Below, piece after piece: positions 1-7,898 of a DNA stretch of 28,579 nucleotides. This DNA is from an uncultured Faecalibacterium sp. (GTDB lineage Bacteria; Bacillota; Clostridia; Oscillospirales; Ruminococcaceae): contig CAKTGS010000018.1 of the NCBI GenBank assembly GCA_934561485.1, positions 1-28,579 of the forward strand, read 5' to 3'. The position numbers and the translations under genes were made by a program. Every line of letters starts with the position of its first letter. The first letter of the stretch is position 1. Below the pieces are notes generated by a model, which was not told where the DNA came from, searched no databases, and was given only the letters and a program-made list of their open reading frames with translations.

Positions 1-76
1 TGGTGCCTCCGATCGGAATCGAACCAATGACACGGGGATTTTCAGTCCCCTGCTCTACCGACTGAGCTACAGAGGC
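1..76 (-). tRNA. tRNA-Phe (GAA)
   Basis: On the minus strand this folds as a full cloverleaf: acceptor GCCTCTG pairs with CGGAGGC, the discriminator is A and CCA is encoded at positions 3-1. The anticodon arm is GGGGA-CUGAAAA-UCCCC, giving anticodon GAA (phenylalanine). The T-arm carries GGTTCGATTCC. It is the last gene of the Gly-Val-Asp-Phe series, separated from tRNA-Asp by a 164-nt spacer containing two hairpins. The window begins exactly at its 3' end, so further tRNAs may follow outside. Confidence 0.97.
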
Positions 77-240
77 ATAACCGGTGCATTTGTCCCTGCA
101 CCCTCCCGAATTCTCATGAATCGGGGCCCCCGCAAAGATCTGCGAAGCAGAGGTTTGTGGGGAAGAGGAGAAATTTCAGCGTTTGCTGCGGCGGTCCTGC
201 GTGCAGGACTGCCAGGCAAACCGCTGACATTCCGACGAAG
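77..240 (-). other. spacer between tRNA-Asp and tRNA-Phe with two hairpins
   Basis: This 164-nt stretch has no convincing ORF. It contains two inverted repeats. One lies around 132-160 (arms CAAAGATCTGC and GCAGAGGTTTG, loop GAA, with a 2-base mismatch). A longer imperfect one spans about 180-224 (GTTTGC, GGC and GGTCCTG arms pairing with CAGGACT, GCC and GCAAAC around loop CGTG). Neither is followed by a T-run on the minus strand, so they may be processing structures within the tRNA precursor or a small repeat insertion, rather than terminators. Confidence 0.4.
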
Positions 241-314
241 CGACCCGGATCGGGCTCGAACCGACGACCCCCAGCGTGACAGGCTGGTGCTCTAACCAAC
301 TGAGCTACCGGGCC
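241..314 (-). tRNA. tRNA-Asp (GTC)
   Basis: On the minus strand, acceptor GGCCCGG pairs with CCGGGTC (one G-U), and the discriminator is G as usual for Asp. The anticodon stem-loop CCAGC-CUGUCAC-GCUGG gives anticodon GUC. The CCA end is not encoded, unlike the neighbouring Phe, Val and Gly genes, so it must be added after transcription. It lies 3 nt from tRNA-Val. Confidence 0.96.
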
Positions 315-317
315 ACA

Positions 318-393
318 TGGTGGAAGTTAACGGGCTCGAACCGCTGACCCTCTGCTTGTAAGGCAGATGCTCTCCCAGCTGAGCTAAACTTCC
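318..393 (-). tRNA. tRNA-Val (TAC)
   Basis: On the minus strand, acceptor GGAAGTT pairs with AACTTCC, the discriminator is A and CCA is encoded at 320-318. The anticodon arm CUGCC-UUACAAG-family loop reads UAC (valine). The T-arm contains GGTTCGAGCC. It sits 3 nt upstream of tRNA-Asp and 6 nt downstream of tRNA-Gly in the same transcript. Confidence 0.96.
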
Positions 394-399
394 ACAAAA

Positions 400-475
400 T
401 GGAGCGGCCAACGAGGCTCGAACTCGCTACCTCCACCTTGGCAAGGTGGCGCTCTACCAGATGAGCTACGGCCGC
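400..475 (-). tRNA. tRNA-Gly (GCC)
   Basis: This is the first gene of the tRNA operon on the minus strand. Acceptor GCGGCCG pairs with TGGCCGC, the discriminator is U and CCA is encoded at 402-400. The anticodon arm CCACC-UUGCCAA-GGUGG gives anticodon GCC (glycine). It begins about 40 nt downstream of a near-consensus promoter. Confidence 0.96.
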
Positions 476-517
476 ATATTCCATGTGGTGTGCCGGGGTT
501 GTCCGGCAACGTTGATT

Positions 518-546
518 ATTATACCGCAAAGCAGGCTTGTTGTCAA
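518..546 (-). promoter_or_regulatory. sigma-A type promoter of the tRNA operon
   Basis: On the minus strand there is a perfect -35 TTGACA (546-541), a 17-bp spacer and a perfect -10 TATAAT (523-518). Such near-consensus promoters are typical of stable RNA operons. Between it and tRNA-Gly the leader holds a small hairpin, TGCCGG-loop-CCGGCA (about 508-491). Confidence 0.92.
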
Positions 547-815
547 CCGCAAATTTGCATCTTTTTCAAAAAAGCTGCCATTTTCTGAAAAATCCGCTCT
601 ACAGCGTCCAAAAGCGTACGCCCTGCGGATGCGGGCATTTTTCAAGTTTGCGGCAGCATACGCGAAGAAAATTTATTTGCTTTCTTGTGCAGCAGACATT
701 ATAATATAAGATGTCAATATGTCGCTTGAACACTGCGTCTGCTGCCCCCACCCGGACGTGCAGGCGCATTTTCTTGCGCGGAGATAGGAAATGCCAGCAA
801 AAAGGAGCAAACACG
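547..815. other. intergenic region between the tRNA operon and nfnA
   Basis: I see no credible gene here. It holds the divergent promoters (tRNA operon at 518-546, nfnA at 677-705). The nfnA leader (about 712-815) contains a hairpin at 735-767 (GCGTCTGC with GCAGGCGC, one U-G) followed by ATTTTCTT. This could act as a weak attenuator, but the short T-run makes that uncertain. Confidence 0.5.
677..705 (+). promoter_or_regulatory. promoter of nfnAB
   Basis: A -35 box TTGCTT (677-682), a 17-bp spacer and a perfect -10 TATAAT (700-705) lie 110 nt upstream of the nfnA start codon. Confidence 0.75.
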
Positions 816-1658
816 ATGTATAAGATCACTGAAAAGGTCGCGCTGAACCCCACCGTGACAAAGATGGTCATTGAAGCCCCGCTGATTGCCAAAAAGGCAA
901 AGCCGGGCCAGTTTATCATTGTGCGCCCGTTCGAGGACAGCGAGCGCATCCCCCTGACGGTCGCCGGTTACGACCGCGAGGCCGGTACCGTGGAGATCAT
1001 CTTCCAGATCGTCGGCGGCACCACCATGGAGCTGAACAGCCTGAAGGTGGGCGAAAGCGTTCATGATTTTGTCGGCCCCCTGGGCCGCGCTACCGAGACC
1101 GAAGGCCTCAAAAAGGTGTGCGTGGTCGGCGGCGGCGTGGGCTGCGCCATTGCTCTGCCCATTGCCAAGGAGCTGCACGAGCAGGGCTGTGTGGTGCACA
1201 GCGTCATCGGCTTCCGCAATAAGGATCTGCTGATCCTGGAGGACGAGTTCAAGGCCTGCAGCGATGAACTGCGCATTATGACCGATGACGGCAGCTACGG
1301 CACCAAGGGTGTGGTCACCGCCGCACTGGACGAGCTGGTGGCAGCCGGCAACCAGTACGACCTGGTCATCACCATCGGCCCGCTGATCATGATGAAGTTC
1401 GTGGTCAAGACCTGCCAGAAGCACGGCCTGAAGAGCATCGTTTCCATGAACCCCATCATGATCGACGGCACCGGCATGTGCGGCGGCTGCCGCCTGACCG
1501 TGGGCGGCCAGACCAAGTTTGCCTGCGTGGACGGCCCCGACTTTGACGGCGACCTGGTGGATTTTGACGAGGCCATGGCCCGCGGCACCATGTACCGCCC
1601 CTTTGAGGCACATGCCCGTGAAGCAGCCTGCAATCTGCTGAATCAGGAGGTAAAATAA
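816..1658 (+). CDS. nfnA: NfnA: FAD/[2Fe-2S] subunit of NADH-dependent ferredoxin:NADP oxidoreductase
   Basis: This 280-residue protein belongs to the dihydroorotate dehydrogenase electron-transfer (PyrK-like) family. It has an N-terminal FAD-binding barrel, a nucleotide-binding segment with VVGGGVG near residue 105, and a C-terminal iron-sulfur site (Cys222, Cys225, Cys237 in MCGGC...FAC, preceded by DGTG). In Nfn complexes this subunit binds NAD(H) and works with NfnB to couple NADH and reduced ferredoxin oxidation to NADP reduction. The start chosen is ATG 816, with AAAGGAG 8 nt upstream; the reading frame is open further upstream, but those starts lack a ribosome site. It is followed by nfnB after 1 nt, so the pair is co-translated. 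A stand-alone PyrK or sulfide dehydrogenase role is less likely because of the NfnB partner. Confidence 0.9.
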   Translation: MYKITEKVALNPTVTKMVIEAPLIAKKAKPGQFIIVRPFEDSERIPLTVAGYDREAGTVEIIFQIVGGTTMELNSLKVGESVHDFVGPLGRATETEGLKKVCVVGGGVGCAIALPIAKELHEQGCVVHSVIGFRNKDLLILEDEFKACSDELRIMTDDGSYGTKGVVTAALDELVAAGNQYDLVITIGPLIMMKFVVKTCQKHGLKSIVSMNPIMIDGTGMCGGCRLTVGGQTKFACVDGPDFDGDLVDFDEAMARGTMYRPFEAHAREAACNLLNQEVK

Positions 1659-1659
1659 G

Positions 1660-3054
1660 ATGGCTTTCAATATGGACCCCAAAAAGTGCCCCATGCCCAC
1701 CCAGGACCCCAACGTCCGCAACAAGAACTTTCAGGAAGTTGCCCTGGGCTACACCGCAGAAATGGCTGTGAACGAGGCGAAGCGCTGCATCCACTGCAAG
1801 AATAAGCCCTGCCAGGCCGGCTGCCCGGTTGGCATTGACATTCCCGAGTTTATCGCCCACGTGGCAGAAGGCGATTTTGAAGCCGCTTACCAGGTGATCA
1901 ACCGTTCTTCTTCCCTGCCCGCTGTCTGCGGCCGTGTGTGCCCGCAGGAGAGCCAGTGCGAGGGCAAGTGCACCCGCGGTATCAAGAACGAGCCGGTTGG
2001 CATTGGCCGTCTGGAGCGTTTTGTGGCCGACTGGCACCGCGAGAACGTGCACACCGCCCCGGTGGTGCCTGAGTCCAACGGCCACAAGGTGGCCATCATT
2101 GGTGCAGGCCCCGCCGGCCTGACCGCTGCCGGCGACCTGGCCAAGCTGGGCTACAAGGTGACCGTGTACGAGGCTCTGCATGTAGCCGGCGGCGTGCTGA
2201 TGTACGGCATCCCCGAGTTCCGTCTGCCCAAGGCCATCGTTCAGCAGGAAATTGACGGCCTGAAGAAGATGGGCGTGGATTTTGAGTGCAACATGGTCAT
2301 CGGCAAGGTGCTGACCATTGACGAGCTGATGGGCGAGTACGGCTACGAGGCCGTGTTCGTAGGCTCCGGCGCCGGTCTGCCCCGCTTCATGAACATTCCC
2401 GGCGAAAGCCTGAAGGGCGTGTACTCCGCCAACGAGTTCCTGACCCGTTCCAACCTGATGAAGGCTTACCTGCCCACCAGCAAGACCCCCATCCGCACCG
2501 GCAAGAAGGTTGCCGTTGTGGGCGGCGGCAACGTGGCCATGGACGCTGCCCGCAGTGCTCTGCGCCTGGGTGCTGAGACCGTGTACATTGTCTACCGCCG
2601 CGGCATGGCAGAGCTGCCTGCCCGTAAGGAAGAGGTGGAGCACGCTGAGGAAGAGGGCATCATCTTCAAGACCCTGTGCAACCCCGTGGAGATCCACCCG
2701 GACGAAAACGGCTTTGTCAAGTCCATCACCTGCATTGAGATGGAACTGGGCGAGCCGGATGCTTCCGGCCGCCGCCGCCCCATCGAGAAGAAGGGCAGCG
2801 AATTTGAGCTGGATGTGGACACCGTGATCATGAGCCTGGGCACCAGTCCCAACCCGCTGATCCGCTCCACCACCCCGGGCCTGGAGACCAACAAGCACGG
2901 CTGCATTGTGACCGAAGGCGAGGACGGCCAGACCAGCCGCGAGGGTGTGTTTGCCGGCGGCGATGCCGTGACCGGTGCTGCCACCGTTATCAAGGCCATG
3001 GGCGCAGGCAAAGCTGCTGCCAAGGCCATTGACGAGTACATCCAGAAAAAGTAA
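1660..3054 (+). CDS. nfnB: NfnB: glutamate-synthase-like FAD/Fe-S subunit (often annotated gltA)
   Basis: This 464-residue protein resembles the small subunit of NADPH-dependent glutamate synthase. The N-terminal cysteine motifs for [4Fe-4S] clusters are CIHCKNKPCQAGCPV (near 44-58) and CGRVCPQESQCEGKC. Two Rossmann folds follow: IIGAGPAGL (FAD, near 145) and VVGGGNVAMD (NADPH, near 285). The C-terminal GVFAGGDAVTGAATV segment is typical of this flavoprotein group. No large glutamate synthase subunit is nearby, and NfnA directly precedes it, which supports the bifurcating Nfn assignment. RBS is AGGAGG upstream of ATG 1660. An intrinsic terminator follows the stop codon. Confidence 0.9.
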   Translation: MAFNMDPKKCPMPTQDPNVRNKNFQEVALGYTAEMAVNEAKRCIHCKNKPCQAGCPVGIDIPEFIAHVAEGDFEAAYQVINRSSSLPAVCGRVCPQESQCEGKCTRGIKNEPVGIGRLERFVADWHRENVHTAPVVPESNGHKVAIIGAGPAGLTAAGDLAKLGYKVTVYEALHVAGGVLMYGIPEFRLPKAIVQQEIDGLKKMGVDFECNMVIGKVLTIDELMGEYGYEAVFVGSGAGLPRFMNIPGESLKGVYSANEFLTRSNLMKAYLPTSKTPIRTGKKVAVVGGGNVAMDAARSALRLGAETVYIVYRRGMAELPARKEEVEHAEEEGIIFKTLCNPVEIHPDENGFVKSITCIEMELGEPDASGRRRPIEKKGSEFELDVDTVIMSLGTSPNPLIRSTTPGLETNKHGCIVTEGEDGQTSREGVFAGGDAVTGAATVIKAMGAGKAAAKAIDEYIQKK

Positions 3055-3067
3055 GCACTTGCGTTCC

Positions 3068-3102
3068 AAAGGCGGAACAGCTGCGGCTGTTCCGCCTTTT
3101 TC
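3068..3102 (+). terminator. intrinsic terminator after nfnB
   Basis: AAAGGCGGAACAGC and GCTGTTCCGCC form a perfect stem around a TGCG loop, followed by TTTTT. It lies about 14 nt after the nfnB stop. Confidence 0.95.
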
Positions 3103-3179
3103 AATACAGTACGAACGGTGTGTCGGGAACGTTCTCCTCAGGCACGAATTTAAACGTTGCTGCCAATGTCAGCATTTTG

Positions 3180-3209
3180 TTTACTTTTCTCCACAAGATA
3201 TGCTATAAT
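3180..3209 (+). promoter_or_regulatory. extended -10 promoter for the 3287 gene
   Basis: TGC-TATAAT (3201-3209) is an extended -10 box. A poor -35, TTTACT (3180-3185), lies 18 bp upstream. A perfect 14-bp palindrome ATGCAGCGCTGCAT (3226-3239) sits in the leader about 17 nt after the -10 and could be an operator. Confidence 0.65.
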
Positions 3210-3286
3210 AATGTTATCTTTTAGAATGCAGCGCTGCATCCGGATGGGGCGAACGCTGCTTTCGTTCTGATTTGGAGGCAATGCTC

Positions 3287-3700
3287 ATGCACCCGCTGCT
3301 TGTACTGGTTTTGATTTTTGATGCGCTCATCGCGGTTTCTTCGGTGCTCAACCTGGTGAATATGATGCGGGTGAACCTGCTGCTGGAAGAAAAACAGGCA
3401 GAAGCCGTTACTGTGCAGCGGGTCCGTGTGCAAAAGACAGCCGCCGGAAAAGGCGGCATCCTCTCTTCCTGGTTTGGGGTGTACGCCTGCCCGGGCGAAC
3501 AGGGCACCGGCGAGTTCACCTCCACAAACCCCTATGGCAGCGAGCAGGCTGTGCCGCAGACCACCACCGTGGTGCCCATGAAGGCATCCGGTGTGCTGGA
3601 ACGCTGCGATATCGGTGCGCATCTGCGCCGCCGCCTGCTCCCCCTGTGGCTGACCGCCGCCGCTTTTTCGGCCTTGCTGGCAGCCTTTGTCCGCGCATAA
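3287..3700 (+). CDS. small two-TM membrane protein, function unknown
   Basis: This 137-residue protein has a hydrophobic N-terminal segment (about 2-25) and a C-terminal one (about 115-135) flanking a polar domain of about 85 residues. The arrangement recalls DUF3592-like proteins but I cannot confirm the family. ATG 3287 is preferred because GGAGG at 3274-3278 is 8 nt upstream; ATG 3281 would be only 2 nt away. It has its own promoter. The downstream DUF969 gene starts 109 nt later beyond a strong hairpin, so co-transcription is possible but not shown. Confidence 0.6.
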   Translation: MHPLLVLVLIFDALIAVSSVLNLVNMMRVNLLLEEKQAEAVTVQRVRVQKTAAGKGGILSSWFGVYACPGEQGTGEFTSTNPYGSEQAVPQTTTVVPMKASGVLERCDIGAHLRRRLLPLWLTAAAFSALLAAFVRA

Positions 3701-3723
3701 GGCGCGCACTCTTTTGTCTCTTT

Positions 3724-3777
3724 GGCGCTGTGCAGTGCATCCGTCTTGCCCCACGGGCGGGTACGCTGCACGGCGCC
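3724..3777 (+). other. strong stem-loop between the 3287 gene and the DUF969 operon
   Basis: GGCGCTGTGCAG (3724-3735) pairs over 12 bp with CTGCACGGCGCC (3766-3777), with one U-G pair. The 30-nt interior contains a second small stem CCGT/ACGG (3741-3744 with 3753-3756). It is followed by GGGAAAAAATAAA, not a T-run, so it is not a classical terminator on the plus strand. It could be an intercistronic stabiliser or a cis-regulatory leader of the downstream operon. Confidence 0.6.
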
Positions 3778-3809
3778 GGGAAAAAATAAACGTATAAAGG
3801 AAGGAAATT

Positions 3810-4481
3810 ATGGAATTACTGAAACTACTCGGCATTGTCATCGTCATCGCTGGCTTTGCACTGAAGCTGGACTCCATTCTCGTCATTCTGGTGGCAGCTG
3901 TTGTAACTGCACTGGTTGGCGGCCTAGGTCCCATCACCCTACTGGAAACGCTGGGCAGCACCTTTGTGGCGAACCGCAGCATGTCGATCTTCATCATCGT
4001 CATGCTGGTTACCGGCACCCTGGAGCGCAACGGCCTGCGGGAGGCAGCTGCCGCCCTGATCGGCAAGTTCAAGGGCGCAACCTCCGGCCTGGTCATTGGC
4101 CTGTACGGCATTATGCGCGCGGTCTTTGCCGCCTTCAATGTGGGCTTTGGCGGCGTGGCCGGTTTTGTGCGCCCTGTGATCATGCCTATGGCAGAAGGCG
4201 CCATTGTGGCACAGGGCTATGAACCGAACGAGGACCATGTTGAGGAGCTGAAGGGCATGGCTGCCGGCATGGAGAACGTGACCTGGTTCTTTGGTCAGGT
4301 GCTGTTTGTGGGCGGCTCCGGCGCACTGCTGGTGCAGAGCACCCTGGCCGGTCTGGGCATTGAAGTGGAGCTGGCCCCGCTGGCTGCCATTGAAGTGCCT
4401 GTGTGCATCACTGCTACCGTTGTGGCGATCATCTTCTATATCCTGAAGGACCGCAAGATGGTGCAGAAATACTACAAATAA
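3810..4481 (+). CDS. DUF969 family membrane protein
   Basis: This 223-residue protein is strongly hydrophobic, with about five to six likely membrane segments and short polar loops. The sequence (for example FGGVAGFVRPVIMPMAEGA in the middle) matches what I recall of DUF969, which is commonly encoded beside DUF979. The two together look like halves of a permease. RBS is AAGGAAGG upstream of ATG 3810. The gene is followed after 14 nt by DUF979, then a peptidase and pyroglutamyl peptidase, which suggests uptake of peptides, pyroglutamyl peptides or pyroglutamate. The substrate is inferred only from context. Confidence 0.8.
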   Translation: MELLKLLGIVIVIAGFALKLDSILVILVAAVVTALVGGLGPITLLETLGSTFVANRSMSIFIIVMLVTGTLERNGLREAAAALIGKFKGATSGLVIGLYGIMRAVFAAFNVGFGGVAGFVRPVIMPMAEGAIVAQGYEPNEDHVEELKGMAAGMENVTWFFGQVLFVGGSGALLVQSTLAGLGIEVELAPLAAIEVPVCITATVVAIIFYILKDRKMVQKYYK

Positions 4482-4495
4482 GGGAGGACAGAACC

Positions 4496-5449
4496 ATGAG
4501 CTTTTTTACAAGTGCTGATGTCACCCTTGCCAATAAGGTAATGGAAGTCATCTACATCGTAATGGGTCTGATGTGCGTCTACTGCGGCGTGAAGAACCTG
4601 AAAGACAAAAAGAACCCTGAGCCGTTCGGCACCTTTGTGTTCTGGGCTGTGCTGGGCATTGTGCTGGCCTTTGGCCGCTGGCTGCCGTCCCTGGTAAGCG
4701 GCATTCTGGTGGTTGTCATGTGCATTCCCGCCATTCTCAAGAAGGTCAAGAAGGGCACTGTGAGCGCCGCCACCAAGGCTGAGACCGAGGCCGCTTATGA
4801 AAAGATCGGCATGAAGATCTTTGCTCCCACCCTGAGCATCGGTGTGCTGGCCGTGATCTGCGCCATCACCGGCATGGGCATCGGCCTGTCTGCACTGAAC
4901 GGCGTAGCCCTGGGCGTCATCGTGGCCATCATTCTTCTGATGGTTATGAACAAGGACAACAAGCCCGCCACCTTCCTCCATGATTCCGAGCGGATGCTTT
5001 CCACCGTTGGCCCCCTGTCCATGCTGCCCATGCTGCTGGCCTGCCTGGGCACCATCTTTACCAAGGCCGGTGTCGGTGACGTGATCGCCAACATCGTCAG
5101 CCACATCATCCCGGAAGGCAACGTCAACGCCGGTATTGTGGTGTACGCCATCGGCATGATGCTGTTCACCATGATCATGGGCAACGCTTACGCCGCCATC
5201 ACCGTGATGACCGTGGGCATCGGCTACCCGTTTGTTCTGGCCTACGGCGCAAACCCGGTGGTGATTGGTATGCTGGCCCTGACCTGCGGCTTCTGCGGCA
5301 CCCTGTGCACCCCCATGGCAGCCAACTTCAACACCGTTCCGGTGGCCCTACTGGACATGAAGAAACCCATGGGCGTCATCAAGAATCAGGTACCCGTTGC
5401 CCTGATCATGATCGTTGTTCAGATCGTGATGATGATCCTCCTCAAGTAA
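4496..5449 (+). CDS. DUF979 family membrane protein
   Basis: This 317-residue polytopic membrane protein has about nine hydrophobic segments. The C-terminal part MGNAYAAITVMTVG and CGFCGTLCTPMAANFN resembles ion-transporter-type permease halves. DUF979 and DUF969 are regularly adjacent, and adjacent to pcp, in Firmicutes. ATG 4496 is chosen because GGGAGG lies 7-12 nt upstream; the frame is open further back into DUF969. It probably forms a complex with the upstream DUF969 protein. Confidence 0.82.
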   Translation: MSFFTSADVTLANKVMEVIYIVMGLMCVYCGVKNLKDKKNPEPFGTFVFWAVLGIVLAFGRWLPSLVSGILVVVMCIPAILKKVKKGTVSAATKAETEAAYEKIGMKIFAPTLSIGVLAVICAITGMGIGLSALNGVALGVIVAIILLMVMNKDNKPATFLHDSERMLSTVGPLSMLPMLLACLGTIFTKAGVGDVIANIVSHIIPEGNVNAGIVVYAIGMMLFTMIMGNAYAAITVMTVGIGYPFVLAYGANPVVIGMLALTCGFCGTLCTPMAANFNTVPVALLDMKKPMGVIKNQVPVALIMIVVQIVMMILLK

Positions 5450-5473
5450 TTTTTTGTTAGATCGAGTGATTCA

Positions 5474-6469
5474 ATGGAACAAGCAATTCAGCACGGTGCT
5501 GCGGTCATCATTCAGGATTGGGTCCGGCTCCGCGCAAAAGAGCGTCTTTTGATCGTATCCAGCCGGAAATATGCCGCAGAGGTGGCCGCCATGCAGGCTG
5601 CCGCCGCTGCGGTGGGCGGGTTTGCCGATGTGATGATGCTGGACGACCTGCACGAGCAGGTGGGCCAGTATTTTGACAACCGCGAAGATGTCTTTGACCC
5701 CTACAATGCCGTGATCGGTGCCACCGAGTATTCGCTGATCACCACCCGAGCCGTCAAGCGGGTCATCGCCCGCCGCAACCGTTTTTTGTCCCTGCCGCTG
5801 AGCACCAACAACGGGCAGTCGCTTTTGAGCTATGACTTTTTGAACATGAGCCTGCCCAAAAGCCGTATCATGGCCAGCATCATCATGAACTGCTATCAGA
5901 ATGCCAGACGCATCCATGTGACGACCGACCTTGGCACCTGCCTGGACTTTTGCATTGAGGGGCGCACCCCCGGCTTTTTCAATGGCTGCTGCCACGATGG
6001 CAAGGGGCTTAGCTCTGCCAGTGTGGAGGTGTATGTGGCCCCCGTGGAAAGCGAAACCAACGGCACCCTGATCCTGGACGGCTCCATGGGCTACATCGGC
6101 ATTGTGGACAGCCCGGTGCGGGTGGAGATCCGCCGCGGGCGCATTGTGGACATTGAGGACAATGCCAGCGGCCAGCGGCTGAAAACATTCCTTTCCCGCT
6201 TCCACGACCCCGAAAATATGGTGGTGGCGGCAGAATTCGGCATCGGGCTGAACACCCATTCCCACTGCGCCGGAAACTGTTACATCGAGGATGAATCCAC
6301 CTACGGCACCTTCCACATCGGATTCGGGCGCAACATTGCCCTGGGCGGCGTGCAGGATGCTTCCGGTCATTACGACCTGGTCACCCACGACCCCACTATC
6401 TACGTGGACAACCGTATGATCATGGATCACGGGCAGCTTACCGTTCTGGAGCCGTCCATCTATATCTGA
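5474..6469 (+). CDS. M29-family (aminopeptidase T-like) metallopeptidase
   Basis: This protein has 331 residues, while typical M29 aminopeptidases have roughly 400, so its N-terminal domain is reduced. The C-terminal half keeps the M29 signature: Glu254 in AEFGIGLN, Glu272/Glu274 in YIEDE, His281 in GTFHIGFG, and His299/Asp301 in HYD. These are the expected metal ligands. The probable role is cytosolic removal of N-terminal residues from imported peptides. It lies between the DUF969/DUF979 pair and pcp in the same direction (24 and 17 nt gaps). The ribosome site is weak (GAGTG). A non-peptidase enzyme of the same fold cannot be excluded. Confidence 0.75.
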   Translation: MEQAIQHGAAVIIQDWVRLRAKERLLIVSSRKYAAEVAAMQAAAAAVGGFADVMMLDDLHEQVGQYFDNREDVFDPYNAVIGATEYSLITTRAVKRVIARRNRFLSLPLSTNNGQSLLSYDFLNMSLPKSRIMASIIMNCYQNARRIHVTTDLGTCLDFCIEGRTPGFFNGCCHDGKGLSSASVEVYVAPVESETNGTLILDGSMGYIGIVDSPVRVEIRRGRIVDIEDNASGQRLKTFLSRFHDPENMVVAAEFGIGLNTHSHCAGNCYIEDESTYGTFHIGFGRNIALGGVQDASGHYDLVTHDPTIYVDNRMIMDHGQLTVLEPSIYI

Positions 6470-6486
6470 GAATCGAGGTTTTTACG

Positions 6487-7131
6487 ATGAAAATTCTGAT
6501 CACTGGTTTTGACCCCTTTGGCGGCGAGACCGTCAACCCCGCTTTTGAGGCGGTAAAGCTGCTGCCGGACACCATTGCCGGTGCCGAGATCATCAAGCAG
6601 GAAGTGCCCACCCAGTTCATCCGCGCCGGTGAAGTGCTGGAATCTGCCATCAATGCCAACAAGCCCGATGTGGTCATCTGTATCGGTCAGGCCGGCGGCC
6701 GCTCCGCCATTACCCCGGAAAAGGTGGCCATCAACATTATGGACGGCCGCATTGCCGACAATGCCGGTTACCAGCCCGTAGACGTGACCATCCAGGAGGA
6801 CGGGGAGACCGCCTACTTCACTTCCCTGCCGGTCAAGGCCATGGTGCAAAAGATCAAAGACGCAGGCATTCCTTCGGCTCTGTCCTACACCGCAGGCTCC
6901 TATGTCTGCAACTACCTGATGTACACCCTGCTGTACCTCATCGACAAGAAGTTCCCGAACATCCGGGGCGGCTTCATCCATGTGCCCTACGCCATGGAGC
7001 AGGTGGTCAACAAGCCCCTGGGCACCCCCAGCATGGATCTGAAGCAGATCGCTCGCGGTCTGGAAAAGGCTGTGGAGGCTGTGGTGGAAAATGACACCGA
7101 CCTGGCTGTGAACATGGGCACCACCCACTGA
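6487..7131 (+). CDS. pcp: pyroglutamyl-peptidase I
   Basis: This 214-residue enzyme removes N-terminal pyroglutamate from peptides in the cytosol. The family's catalytic triad is visible: Glu78 in PEKVAIN, Cys141 in SYVCNYLMY and His165 in GGFIHVPY. The N-terminus [11 protein letters not shown] and the length are standard for peptidase family C15. It is the last gene of the DUF969-DUF979-M29 series and ends in a strong terminator. Confidence 0.95.
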   Translation: MKILITGFDPFGGETVNPAFEAVKLLPDTIAGAEIIKQEVPTQFIRAGEVLESAINANKPDVVICIGQAGGRSAITPEKVAINIMDGRIADNAGYQPVDVTIQEDGETAYFTSLPVKAMVQKIKDAGIPSALSYTAGSYVCNYLMYTLLYLIDKKFPNIRGGFIHVPYAMEQVVNKPLGTPSMDLKQIARGLEKAVEAVVENDTDLAVNMGTTH

Positions 7132-7150
7132 ACTTTTTGGGCCAAATATG

Positions 7151-7192
7151 AAACGGCAGCGTATCCGGTTTGGGATACGCTGCCGTTTTTTT
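7151..7192 (+). terminator. intrinsic terminator after pcp
   Basis: AAACGGCAGCGTATCC pairs with GGATACGCTGCCGTTTTTTT around a GGTTTG loop. It lies between convergent genes, 2 nt from the PAP2 stop codon, and may work weakly in both directions. Confidence 0.95.
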
Positions 7193-7193
7193 G

Positions 7194-7715
7194 TTACTGG
7201 ATGCGGTTCTCGATCCGGCTGCCGTACAGCAGTGTCAACTGCCCGATGACAATGCCCAGCACTGCCCCTGCCAGCACATCACTGGGGAAGTGAACGTATA
7301 AGTACAGGCGGGAAAACGCAATGAGCACGGCCAGCGGGATGGCTGCACAGCCGAACCATCGGTTGGACCGGGTCAGGATCACAGCCGCAATGGTCGAGGA
7401 CAGGGTGTGCCCGGAAGGGAACGAAAAGTCCTTTGGAACGGCGATGAGCAGCGGCATGTCCGGGTCCAGCCAGCAGGGACGCGGGCGGGCCACCACATTT
7501 TTGAGAAATGCATTGCCCACCAATGCCCCGGCCGCCAGCCCCGCCAGCAGGAGCAGCCCCTGCTGGCGGTATTTTTTGGTGCAGAGCAGCCCGCCGGCTG
7601 CCGCCAGCCAGATCGCACCGCCGTTTCCCAGTGCCGTAAGCCTTGGCATCAGAAAATCCAGCAGCGGGCACGCGGCCGACCGGATGCCCTGCAAAATGGT
7701 CCAATCCAGATCCAT
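7194..7715 (-). CDS. PAP2-family membrane phosphatase
   Basis: This 173-residue protein has about five membrane segments and all three PAP2 acid phosphatase motifs: K72-x6-R79-P80, PSGH at 100-103, and SRLYLYVHFPSD with Arg136, His142 and Asp146. It probably dephosphorylates a lipid pyrophosphate or phosphatidate at the outer membrane face; undecaprenyl pyrophosphate recycling is possible but unproven. ATG 7715 is chosen; GTG three bases upstream is about equally well placed relative to GGGGAG. The 183 bp upstream (7716-7898) shows no clear promoter or gene. Confidence 0.85.
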   Translation of the reverse strand: MDLDWTILQGIRSAACPLLDFLMPRLTALGNGGAIWLAAAGGLLCTKKYRQQGLLLLAGLAAGALVGNAFLKNVVARPRPCWLDPDMPLLIAVPKDFSFPSGHTLSSTIAAVILTRSNRWFGCAAIPLAVLIAFSRLYLYVHFPSDVLAGAVLGIVIGQLTLLYGSRIENRIQ

Positions 7716-7898
7716 CACGCTTGATACTCCCCTTTCGGCGTGTTTTTCTCCATTCTCTTTTTCCGCCTTCCAGCGCAAGCAGCAGGGCCGCACCCAGCAC
7801 AAAAGCCGTCAAGCATCGAGCTTTCCGGGCAAAATCGGTGAACGCGGTACGATGATGAACTGTGCTCCCTCTTTGGCACACCTAAAATCAGAGAACGC

